From Isoetes taiwanensis (lineage: Eukaryota; Streptophyta; Lycopodiopsida; Isoetales; Isoetaceae): a stretch of 64,000 bases of DNA. Below the pieces are notes generated by a model, which made no database searches, was not told the origin of the DNA, and saw only the letters and a list, made by a program, of their open reading frames with translations. This document shows positions 22,251-33,298 of this stretch, one piece after another (position 1 is the stretch's first letter; every line of letters begins with the position of its first letter). A program made the translations under genes and the position numbers. The stretch covers positions 1,597,012-1,661,011 of the forward strand of contig JAJEKV010000077.1 in assembly GCA_021234155.1 (NCBI GenBank), read 5' to 3'.

Positions 22251-24234
22251 TCACGAACAAAGGTCCTTCCTTTCTTTTCTTCCTTAATAGGCTTTCTACG
22301 TCTATGGTCAATTTTCATTATCCCGGCCCTTCCACGTGATACACCATATAGAATTCACCCTTTGGTTGTGGCTTTTATTCCGTAGGGTCACCAATTCATT
22401 TACTCTTTTAGGTATTCTTTAACCATCTTGTGGCTTCTACGCCGCTATTATATGCCATATGATATAACAATTTATGTCCAAGGTTGCTTCCAAACCCCGC
22501 TGTTGTGACATTCCAAATGACTTGGCATCCTCATCTAAGCCATAATCATGGCCTAAGTTAGCGAGTGAGCCTTCGTATGAATCGTAAGTTACCTGAAGTC
22601 ATCAGGGTGCCTGCCTTTCATTTTGTGAGTCCTCCTAAAATACCTACGTTTGATATAACCCAGGCTTGTATCGATGTTCGAGCCCTGTATGTTCTAACTT
22701 ACACCTCCATGTAACCCATGGCGTTCACCTCTGCCTCATCCGAGTATGGATCATGTGGGAGATCCAGTCTTCGGTGTCTATACACGACGCATTCAAGCCT
22801 CTAGCAGGTAACTGCTATTCGCTACCCATCTTGGAATTGTACTATTGTACTGTTCAACCCCATCATCTTAAGCTTTATTCTATTGCCCGTTGGTATTTAT
22901 TTCAAGTACCAACTACAACATCCTACCTTAGCATGCACAAATTGGTTGTTGTTTGCACATTCCAGACATACTAATCCTATTTAGATACCTGACATGTAAG
23001 GGCTCATGTTGGTATGTATAGATTGTCCTATCCTCTGATGGCATCTATACATCTGCCTCATCTTCCATGGCATTATCTAAAACCAAAAGACAATGTATTT
23101 GATACATACAAATTTTGGGAAGGTTCCTGAATCTGCGGACTTCAATTGGCACCAGTCCTATCAAGGTCAGAATTCCACATATCTTAGATCTGCTAAAAAG
23201 ACTTCAGATATGCAGATATGCAAGATACATTGCTCTCAGCATTTTAAAATTACATTACTTTGTTATGGCATTGTCTAGAATAATTAAAACAGCCATTACC
23301 TCTATTCTCAAGCTATTAAAATAATTGTGTGTAAAGATGTTAATCATCTGAAATGCATAAATCAAGGGCACAAATTTGTTCTATTGCTTCTGAATGCCAC
23401 AACATGAATTCAGTGAGCTTGCACTTTGCCATATCTGCAAAGAGTTAAGAAACGCTTTAACACTAGAGTGGTCAGGTGATGGACTAGAAATGGTCCATTT
23501 GCAGTATTCACTTTAAAATTCATATAAAATCAATGGTACAAAATAGGAGTTCATATGGCAGTCGAGGTCCACTATAAAAATGCCTAAAAATATATATACC
23601 TCCATTCTTGTAAGTTATGCTTTAGCAAACTCAGGGGGGGTCAAGTACCAAAAGCTTCATGTTTACATAAAGTCAAACTGTCTTGACAAAACGATTTTTT
23701 CAATTTTTTTGATTACCATGATATTTTTCTACCCGAGATAGGGAAAACGACACAAAAATCCACATGTCAATCCGAATTCTGTGAAGAAAGATAGGGCCAT
23801 TCAAACATGACAGAACCATCATCCAATTAAATTGGGATTATGTCAACTCCAAAATCACGCCAACCTCGCTATTGTCTTCTAGGGGTTTTTGTTTTTTAAT
23901 CTTTTTTTTGACTTCAAAAATAACATAAGGTTGCATTCACGCGTGACTTTTCATATCTAATTGAAATATGCGTAAATGAAGAGCAAGTTGCTAACATAGA
24001 TGAGACAAATATTGCTTGCTCAATAGATGATAATATTAGGTTTGATAATAACAAATTGCATTATTTATTGTAGGCAATTCCAGACTAAAATTATCGATAC
24101 ATGGCACAAATATCATACAAAAATATCATATATTCCAATAAAACATTAAGGGATCAATCCATGTTTTTCCAATGATTTAACAAGGTGTGGTTCCATGTCA
24201 CCGCTCTATCCAGCCTGGGTACGAATCTAACACT
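22251..24234. other. AT-rich stretch of unit A without a supported gene
   Basis: Several 60-100-aa frames occur but none agrees between units in the same frame. Positions 23980-24070 (unit B 38460-38560) have a plus-strand frame with VNEEQVANIDETNIACSID in both units; it could be a short exon but has no support beyond that. An intron or the end of M1/M4 may lie here. Confidence 0.35.
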
Positions 24235-27200
24235 TCACCCACCGGCCATCCCCATAGCCAAATTATGCATAATAGACACAAACTTCACCTGTAAAATCAT
24301 CTCGTCCCAAAAGTTTTTGGATCGTAAGATGGTGGATTCGTGGCCCTGTGTTTGATTGTAGAAGCATTTGAGAGCATCATCATCCACTATGATTATATCA
24401 TCCTTATTCTCGATACCAAGTTCGGGCTCCATCATGTTACTCAAGTGTTTGATGAAGATAGGGTTTGCCTGTTGGATCCTTGGGATTAGTGAACTTCACA
24501 CATTTGTTCTGATCCCAAAGGGTCAACCAATTTCTACGATTTCCCCCGATTCCTCCAAAGTATCCTTGATGTTCCTTAGTTCCATGGATGACCAAATACC
24601 AACTCGAAATAACCTCGAATGCCTCGTCAGCATCTCCTTCAAGTCGCGGCCGATAGATCCACTTGGTGTTTAATTCCACCGTGTCCATGAAACCGTTCTC
24701 TAGCCACTTTATTTTTCGAAAAGTCTTGCAAAGGACTCCGCTTAGGTGAACACCACAACCTTCTTAGAAACGCAATGGAAGCTAAAACATCAAACATGTA
24801 TCCCACAAGAAGATACGATAACACAAACAATACAAACGCCAAAAGCCAAGTGATTTGAAATAGTCATAACCAAATCGCGCTTCTACGTGATTTAGTTTGA
24901 CAACGAAAAATAATCAAAGACGCTTGGCGGATTTAATTCAAAGGTAATACAAAATTAAATCACGCTGCGGCGCTATTTCGTGGGCAAGGCCATACCTATC
25001 ATCTTCGGGCCACTGCCATCACAGGCTATTCTCCCCTCCGCCACCCTTAATCTTCGCCTTCTTACATTTGCGTTAGAATTGTTATTTTCTATTAGTTCCG
25101 GCCAAGGCCCTTCACAACCCACATTATTTTACTATTGATTTGGCAAACTGCGGAATCACTAGAGCCGCCGTTGCCTTCATTTTCGGTTTCCCCTGCCAAT
25201 TATTTCATTGTTAACCTCGAATTTACTTATTGTTGCTTGCATCACCCGCAATGTGGGCAAGGATATTCCCTAAGTTCGCCATCCATCACAAGACTTTTGA
25301 GCAACCAGGTTTAGCGGCTATTTGTTCATTACTGCTTTCCTTATCGTCATAGACACTAGTTCCCTCTCGGGAGCAACATCCACTTTTCAATTGGACAAGT
25401 CTACGAGACTTTTGATTGCGATGATTTCAAAGTTGCCATAAGGGCCTTTAGGAGACTTGGCAAGCACATGCATGAGGAATGGTTCAAGAAAATCTTGGCC
25501 CGCTCATCACTCACAAAGCAAAGAGACATCTTCTTGCACCCATAAGAGCCTCTCGCAATATAACCTCCAACATGAAGCTCCAAGCAAAGTTGTATCAATT
25601 GGAGCAAATGCCTCGACGAGGTAAGCAGCCATAGGACGGGAAATCCATTTTTATTTAAGGGCCCTTCTCCTTAGTTTGTAGCTCGTGACTTGATTTCCCC
25701 ACTTAGGAGGGGGGTCCCGGATCCTCATCCTCCTCGACTCATCCCCCGTTTCCGACCGATCCTCGATCCGCATGAAAGAATATAGTTCTTAAGTCCGATC
25801 ATCTAGAAGAAAAACATTCCCATGCACCGCTATTGTCACCCTTGGCCTTAGCAATATCATATTCCTCGCTTGACAAAGATGGATATCATAATAAAGATCA
25901 CATGTGCCATCTTCCGCCTCGCTTGTCAGTTTCATTATCCTTAACATCATATATTAGGCATCCTCCCTAATAACTTTGAGGCACTCCGCACTATGAGCAA
26001 AGCAGATAGTGCATGCGATGTGACTCACCAAGGACAAACGATGACAATAGTGAAGGACCTCTCGCTTGTCAATCCTATACACCGGGTAAAGAAGCTACCG
26101 TAGTCCTTCCTGGGTTCATGCCCATATCTCCTCTCCCACCCCCTCACCGCCCAACACAAAGAGTGATATATTTTTAAGGCCGGTTGAATCGCAAGAGACC
26201 TTTGTACCCAATGGAGACCGAATACCGGACGATTGTCGCTTCTCCAAAGAATCTTCTTCACAAGGGCCACTTTTTCTTCTCAACTCAGCCAAGACTTTAG
26301 GGGGTAGAGTCTCCTTATGTTTTGTATTTTTAGCCTTCCAATTCTTTAGGAAGTCCTTTGACCGTATCATTTAACTTCTTGATGTCATCATTACGACCTT
26401 GTATTTGTCCAAAGAATCCAATTTCGTGATAATGCCACATCCCCCGATAGTTTTGTAACTCAAATACAAATTGACTTCATTGTAATGTATATCCTTTTAC
26501 ATGATCAGAAAGACTCAACGAAGGACATCCTATCCTTGGTGAAAGCACCCTTCTTGTATAAGACTTCCTTCTTTAAGCACCGGGTCTAAAACCCAAATGG
26601 TCTCAAAGGCCGCCTAGCCCCCCGAAGTCTTTCTCATCTCTCACATTCAAGTCAAAGATGCTTACATCAACGAGGCACCCTACCCATAGTATCCGGCAGC
26701 TTCCCTTGTGCATAAGCGCCCCTAATATTCCACTTGAGCCATACCGCCTCCTTACAAAACACAATCTTATACGAAGTCCGTTGGTCCCGACCGGCTGATG
26801 AGCTTTTCGGATCTCGCAATGTCATCACCACCTTTTTTCTTTGATTTTCTTGCGCCTTTTCTTCTTCTCAGATAATTGTTCCTGGCGATGCAGTCCGGCC
26901 CAGCAGCTTTGAATGCCTCGGACTTTGACCCGCCATGCGGTGGGCAATGGGCAGCCATATTCCACCCATCGTTGACGGCGTGGCGCGCAGCTTGTTCAAC
27001 GTATGGATCGCAATAGTACGTATATTGAATCGGTATCATAGAATAGAAAAACACGCGCGATTTGAATAGAATTGATGAAGAGAAAAATCACGCGGGCGTG
27101 GAAATGAATAAAGTTACTAATGCAATTCCGCAAGTGCTTCAAAATCAAACCAATTCCGCCAAAGTTAAAATCAATCGAATTCACGCCCGGTGTTTTCAAA

Positions 27201-29042
27201 TCAATTGGTTGACTTGAAAACACGCCGGCGTGAATTCATTGATTTCAAAACACGCCCGCGTGAATTGGTTTGATTTGGTACACCGGCGTGAATACAATTT
27301 ATGAAACCAGGTTGATTACCTTTTGTATAGAAATGTCTTCCCATTTCATTCAAAGTTGCACTAATCTCAAATGCAAATTGCGTGAAGTATTGGCATCCAA
27401 GATAATGACACCTCCTATACGCATAGTGATTGTAGAACACTTTTTGGCCTGCTTGTTCTCGCTTATGATGGCCTTTTGTGCCTCAACGGAATGTTGCCCG
27501 CCGATGATGACATATTTAATATCACTTGATAATAGCTCTGGGACGTTCATTCACACGCCGAGCTTGTTCGAGATCATATCCCAAGGTAGCACATCCGGCC
27601 GGCATAGGCATTTGACCTTCGATTACTAATCATGCTCAACAATCTCCATGGCATGTGCTTGGATCATATCTCCCCGCTAACATAAATGGAGCTTGGTGAA
27701 CTGGGATGAGGGACTTCACATGGATCGCAAAAAGTTTCTTAAGACCCAATGGATAATGGTCACCGTGACTTATTCAAATTTTGTTCATGGCCTCTAGTTC
27801 GCCACCTACTGGCCCCGTTCATTCTCAAAAAAGCCTCCATGCCTTCTCGGCAACCGCAGGTTGAACATTCTTCCCTAGATCTAGGACCCTTTTAGAAGCT
27901 TTCAAGTCAGCTAATTCTAGCTTGCTGCAAATAGTGACTTGGTGTCGGGCTTAGTGAATATGCCTCTACGCATACAAGAATAACCCTTGGCAAATAGATA
28001 TTGGCGAATCTACATTGGTTGGCCAACCATACTTAAAACATGTCTCACCGCTCACATCTGCCTTCATGAACGATCCTTGTATGCAGTAGCTCTACAAAGG
28101 AGTAAGTCCGAAAGCAAGATCTTTCTTTTGCTTATTGTAATCTCCAAGAGCAATTTGCGGTTGGTGTCATCCTCTTCCTCACAAGAGATTAGGATCCCTT
28201 GTTTGGCCATCTTGTTCCGCTTCCTTTTTTCCTCGAGAAGAGAGTTAAGTCGAGCTTGCCATTTGTCTTGGCAAGGTCAACGCATTACTTTCGAAGACCC
28301 TCGCCCATTTCCTCTTCGGGCAAAGTGGGGTCGATTGGTTGCTATAAGAATCGGCCCTTCATCATCTAAGGTGAGATCATATGGTACTGCATCCGGTCGT
28401 CGCCCTTGCTTTCTTGGCAGGATTAGAACCCTAATTAGTAGGGGTTTCTTCCTCTTTGAGCAATTACAAAATGAAGATGAGCACTTTTTAGAGTACTTTT
28501 CGTAACAAGAGATCACGCCATGCGGCATTTAAACCTAAATTAGTACAAATCACGCCATGCGTGTTGGTATCTCCTATTATTGACCATGCTATCGTTAATT
28601 TGAAACTAAATTATTTTGCATCCACATTTTAAGCTACATACCCTTCATGAATCCATATTTCACACTATTTAACCTCATTGAACATTGCTATCTCCAACCG
28701 CCTAACACCGCTATATTCTATATATAAAACGAAGCAAAAATTATGTTCTACTGAATCGACAATCGAGCATTAACCGATGTTAATATTTTAAAATTCATGC
28801 AAAGCATAATAACTCAAACTCATGCAAAGCATATTAAGTGAAAGGAAATATCTCAAATTCATGCAAGCATAATACTCTCCACACACAGTGTGTATTCGTG
28901 GCAAATTAAATACCTTGAATAGGGTTCTCAGGTATTCGGTATTCTGATCAACGCCCTCAAACTTGAGAAGAGCCGGGTTTAGAGATTCCTCTTCCACCGC
29001 TTCCCCGCCCGATCCCTCGACCCCGATTCGCTTAGAAGACAT
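24235..29042 (-). pseudogene. M1, unit A: long spliced gene with GGQHSV motif
   Basis: Minus strand, start ATG 29042 (MSSKRIGVEGSGGEAVEEES), first donor at TTCAAG|GTATTT near 28919. Segments recognisable in both units: LLIRVLI..PYDLTLDDEG (about 28400), a Lys/Glu-rich NSLLEEKRKRNKMAKQG (about 28220), KYVIIGGQHSVEAQKAII (about 27510), ISATLNEMGRHFYTKGN (about 27340) ending at an AAAG|GTAATC donor, then after an intron DPYVEQA..GWNMAAHCPPHGG (about 26950), and further pieces to MHNLAMGMAGG at 24235. GGQH followed by SVEAQK recalls ParB/DGQHR-type sequences; this is a weak guess. Frames are broken by many indels that differ between units, so the gene may be intact in the real genome. Confidence 0.45.
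27040..27310. repeat. Cluster of CACGC..GCGTG palindromes in an M1 intron, unit A
   Basis: About six copies of a 12-14-bp inverted repeat (CACGC, 1-4 variable bases, GCGTG) spaced 30-90 bp, for example 'cacgccggcgtg' near 27220 and 'cacgcccgcgtg' near 27251. Flanking bases 'gaatt' and 'ttcaaaa' recur as well. The cluster lies between a splice donor near 27318 and the next coding segment near 27000, so it is intronic. Corresponding sites at 41530-41770 in unit B have altered centres. Confidence 0.7.
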
Positions 29043-29499
29043 CTCGAGTCGCCAAGTAACAGTCGGAAGGTCGCTTCTGATACGCCGCCGAGCCGCAAGA
29101 AATAGCTTTTTCTACCTCCGTAATGCAGAAATAGAGAAATTTGAATTTCAAGAAAACACAAAATGCAGCTTCAAATATTCTTGACACATACAAATAATAA
29201 TGACGAAGACCCGTCCGCCGACTTCTTTCATTAAGTTTTAAAACCAATCTACCCAAAAAGTATCCCGCCGCAAATTTATCCCGCCTAAACGTAGTTAACC
29301 TAATCTTTCTTCTAATTCAATTTTCCGACCGCCAGAAGTTTCCATAGCGCCTTCAAATTTCTCAAATCAGCCTTCTCAAATCAGGCTTCTCAAGAATGGC
29401 TACAATTGGGTACTCATCTCATTCCAATAGCTTGAACATTAATTTCCAATAGTAGGTGTCCAATAGCAATTTTCTGCAGTTGTCGGCGATGAATGTTTC

Positions 29500-30481
29500 A
29501 TGTTAACTACAAATCGAAAAGGAAAGTAGGATTATGCAAGATCGACTCCATCGATCCGACCAAACCGCCATGGAATTCGGGCCGGATAAGTATGTCCGAA
29601 GTTACGTTGATTAATCCGGGCGCTATGGATGAAGCTTTACTCGCAGACACCTCGTGGGGATACTGTTGGAGAAAGTGTTGGAACATTTGTTGCATGGCCA
29701 AGAAACCGCTAAAAAGGTATGTAACATGTATTACATTGTAGAAATATAGAAGTAGACAAAATTTGTTGTATTCATTGGAAAAAGATTACAATTGTATATA
29801 ATCTGGATAAACCGGATAAACCGCAAAAATCCTGCATTATTGTTTCAAGCCCAGCCTATTGAGTAGCCGGGCTATCGATAATTCCCATTTCCATTGCAGG
29901 CATAGTGAATTTTTCCTCGGTAAAACCCCAAAGAAAAACACCGTGCTCTAGCTCCACCACCCCGCCCGCTTCCACCTCCCACCTCCCCTCCTCCTCCTCC
30001 CGCCCACCTCCGCCCATTGGTTGAACCTCCAATGCATCAGATAGCCTGGGTAGTGGTTCCATTGGTTGAGCCATCTCCATTGCATCAGATAATCACTGTG
30101 GTAGTGGTTCGTGTTGGGGCATCCGCATAGAGGCTAACCACTAAGAAACGCAGCCCTCATTTTGAATCTCGAAATGACGGATATGCGATTCACTCTCGAC
30201 AATGCATGTACCGTGATTCTCGGCGATTAGATAAGAGGGCGAGCCTCCGGCGATTGCAAGGGCCCCAGAGCCCGATCTATCATTGCCCTCAAGCTCTCTG
30301 CCATCATCATTACTTGATCCAAGTACTCCGGGTTGTAAGATCGGTGCTCCACCGGAACCGGTGCTCTACCGCGTTCAACCGGACCGAGATTGAGCCGAAA
30401 CCGAGTCGGGTCGGTGATTGCTGGCCCAAATGTAATTCCAATCCATCTTCGCCACCAACCGGTGATTAATGTAACCCGCAT
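29500..30481 (-). pseudogene. M2, unit A: small spliced gene, unknown function
   Basis: ATG at 30481 opens an 84-aa frame (MRVTLITGWWRRWIG...) including PVEHRSYNPEYLDQVMMMAES and a stretch SLRAMIDRALG. A later exon begins after a TTTTTAG acceptor near 29718 with RFLAMQQMFQHFLQQYPHE and continues to about 29507 (IRPEFHGGLVGSMESILHN). The middle part at 30080-29860 is Gly/Glu-rich. Both end segments recur in unit B. A TATA promoter lies about 0.9 kb upstream (31391-31401). M2 ends about 0.45 kb before the M1 start and is read in the same direction. No family recognised. Confidence 0.4.
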
Positions 30482-30489
30482 CTATCAAT

Positions 30490-31390
30490 AGGAAGTGAGC
30501 GAGTATCGTGATTCACGCGGGCGTGTTATATTTCTTTATTTATAAACTTAGAAATTAAGAGACACGCCCGCCGCGTTTTAGCGTAAAAGTTGAAAGTAGG
30601 GATACAATTGTTTGCACGCCGGCCGTAAACCGCTATATAGGAAACTATACACGCCGGCAAGGTTCAAGTATTTACAAGCCGCGGTAAATAATTGCCCGGC
30701 CTTTATCTATTTACTTATCTATCCGCATGTGTTTTTTTCTCCTCCTCACGAATGCACGCCGAAATGCAGTATTCATGTTGAAGGCTAAGGTTACCCTAAA
30801 ACACGCTTTAGCGTGTTTCAAATATTATCTTTCGATTTTTCTAATGCTTTCTACTACACTTATTCATAATAGAAACTTGCATGCAATAGCATGATTAATT
30901 CAGAAGAGAAACTCAAGAATTTACTCGAAACAAAAAGAAGCGATGAAGTTTATAAAAACTATTCGGGTTTTCATAAACATCATCCGCCTCCCTCGAGCAA
31001 ATGCAAAAGCTTGTCTTCTTGGATTAAACCCCGCCATTGAGATGCAACTTAAAACTAAAATGAAAACTAACCTTGAGTTCGAGGGGGAAGGATTCAAGAA
31101 CGGAGGACTATGCTTGTGGTTTTAATTCGGTGGCTTTTCGACTCAGCACCTTTAGTCCTCTCCGCTTTTGGTTTTAATTCGAAGTCTCCGATTTCCTCCG
31201 CACGATGCTACGTAACAAAAGGCGGAGTCTTTTAGTAAGTTAGAATTGCCTGTCAAACCAAACATCTAACATTGATGAATATAAATCTGCCACCAAGATT
31301 TCGGACTCATGGATCCAAACACAAAGCAGGTTTAACCGCAAATCGTATGAAGGAAGGAAGAAAATGTAGGAACTTTGAGAGCGTAAAATG
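30490..31390. other. Upstream region of M2, unit A
   Basis: Probably the 5' UTR and first intron of M2. It contains several CACGC/GCGTG palindromes (30515, 30566, 30615, 30650, 30805: 'cacgctttagcgtg') and a TATA-like TTTATAAATA on the minus strand near 30540. A short minus-strand frame MAGFNPRRQAFAF near 31040 recurs partly in unit B; its status is unclear. Confidence 0.4.
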
Positions 31391-31401
31391 GATTTATATA
31401 G
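31391..31401 (-). promoter_or_regulatory. TATA-box promoter upstream of M2, unit A
   Basis: The minus strand reads CTATATAAATC, a canonical plant TATA box. Upstream (31402-31480) is a module with CACGC and GCGTG elements and 'caataattattcacgct'-like sequence, shared with the promoter at 32771-32783. Confidence 0.6.
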
Positions 31402-32219
31402 GCACAATTAGAAAAAGTTAGCGTGAATAATTGATTGCTTGAATTAACACGCCGGGCGCATTTGCCTTCCCGCCGCATGACATGACATGTATATGGTATA
31501 TATGGAGAATATTGCATTTCATGCAATAAATTCTCACGCATTTTATTCCATTTATTGCATTCAAAAAATAGAATTTAGAAATTTTATATAGGCTACATTA
31601 AAAATGATTTTAAAGGCAAAAATTATGAAGGCTAAAAAATGACTTGTAAGGTTGGGGAATTGTTTTAGGTCGATAGGAAAATTTCCTATGGTTACCGTGG
31701 ACAATCGTAGATTTCTCATGTGGTTGATTTATAGTGTTCCCGAGACTTTGTTGAGACAAAATTTGCGTATACAAAATTTAGAGAGACAAAATTTTAGAGA
31801 AAACAAATTTGGAGCCAAAATAATTGGAGAATACAGCTTTGATTTTATCCAAAAAAATTTATGTACGTAAAAAAACGCTTTGAAGAAAACTGCTTTGAAG
31901 ACAAAGTTTATGAAGAAAAACTGCTTGATTTCATTAAAAACAGCTTGTATGTACAGATGTCCGAAGGCTTGGAAGCAGCTTTTCAAGGCTTTTCACACAA
32001 TTTACATTAAAAAAATGCCCTGAGGCGGTCCAAAACTTCAGAAGAATGGAAACAAAATGGGCCGCCTGATCTCGTGATCACTCTTCTTCCACGCCCGAAC
32101 AAAGAAGAAAGAAAGGTGTTAGAAAAGAAAGAAAGGTGCAAAAAAAAAAAAAAAAAAAAGAAATCACATGCAAAACCGGTTCATCTCTTAACCACTCCAA
32201 AAACGGTCAATTGTCTCCT

Positions 32220-32720
32220 GACCTTCCTTCCTCCTCCTCCTCCTCCTCCTCCCCTCCCCTCCTCCTCCTTCTCCTCCTCCTCCTCCTCCTCCTCCTCCCC
32301 CCTCCTCCTCCCTCCTCCTCCTCCTCCTCCTCCTCCTCCTCCCTCCTTCTCCTCCTCCTCCTCCTCCTCCTCCTCCTCCTCCTCCCTCCTCCCTCCTCCC
32401 TCCTCCTCCTCCTCCTCCTCCTCCTCATTCTCTCTGCTTCGTGGTCAAGCCAACCCCCTGAAGCAGCGTCATGTGCTCTTGGGAGGACATCTCCTCCTTC
32501 TTCCTCCAACTCCTCCTCTTCCTCCTCCTCCTCTTCGTAATCGAGGAAATCAGAGGAGCTCAACTCCTCCTCTTCCATAACGAAATCAATCATCCTCCCG
32601 ATCTAATCGAGGAGAATTGGGAAAGAAAATCAATGGGGGGAAGAGAGGGAGCAACCCGACGCCTTTGAGGAGACCTTTCGGCTTCTTCATGAAGGTCGAG
32701 CAGGTCAACGCCTCATGGCG
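32220..32720 (-). pseudogene. M3, unit A: Glu-rich short ORF
   Basis: The minus strand downstream of the 32771 TATA box. The first ATG near 32716 is followed by an early stop, but a frame from 32593 (MIDFVMEEEELSSSDFLDY) runs through a long Glu block, then GGDVLP and GGWLDH, into an Arg/Glu stretch encoded by the trinucleotide repeat. Unit B retains a longer open frame from the equivalent first ATG. It could encode a small acidic protein; the repeat part may be an artefact of the microsatellite. Function unknown. Confidence 0.35.
32226..32430. repeat. (TCC)n microsatellite, unit A
   Basis: About 200 bp of nearly pure tcc repeats with a few ccc and ttc interruptions. It generates long spurious poly-Ser/Leu/Pro frames on plus and Arg/Glu/Gly frames on minus. 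Confidence 0.97.
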
Positions 32721-32770
32721 GCGTAAAAAAAAAAAAATTGGGACGTAATGGAGGTCTTGAGAGCGGAACC

Positions 32771-32783
32771 GGATTTATATAGG
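32771..32783 (-). promoter_or_regulatory. TATA-box promoter of M3, unit A
   Basis: The minus strand reads CCTATATAAATCC, followed after about 55 bp by the M3 start region. Upstream (32784-32860) lies the CACGCCAGCGCATTT / TTAGCGTGAATAATT module also found upstream of the M2 TATA box. Confidence 0.6.
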
Positions 32784-33298
32784 GTTAATTAGCTCTTAGC
32801 GTGAATAATTTATTGCCTCAAATAACACGCCAGCGCATTTAAATTCCCGCCATTTATATTATCTAGTCTAGGTATATTATTATGGATAATAAATTCTCAC
32901 GCCTATTAGTTATATGTCTTTTCAGATCATATATCCAAATTTTCGATAATTAAAATTTGATATATTTATATAAATGTCATTTCCTTTGTTGTTGCCATGA
33001 AAATTTTGTTTTAAATGATTTCGCTTATTTTATTTGTTATTATTATATTAAACCTATTTCCAAGGAATTTCTTGCTTTTAAAAAATTTGATTTACCTCTA
33101 CATATTCCATAAATGTAATGATTTTTTTTATCTTATGGTGTAATAATTTTTTCTTACTCATTGACTAAAAAAGGGTGCAATTTGCCTAGGTCAATGGTGC
33201 CCCTCCAACTCAAGATGGTGAAAAGAGCAATATCAATGAAAACCAACTCCTAGCAAGAATGTTGAAGAAAACAATTAGTCCCTCTATAGTAGGGTGCA

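Noticed and set aside
27040-27310. CRISPR array
   Set aside because: The repeats are short palindromes with irregular spacing inside an intron of a plant gene; there are no uniform spacers.
32074-32580. 168-aa plus-strand Ser/Pro/Leu-rich frame (also 46377-46979)
   Set aside because: Composed almost wholly of (TCC)n read in different frames; no conserved non-repeat part.
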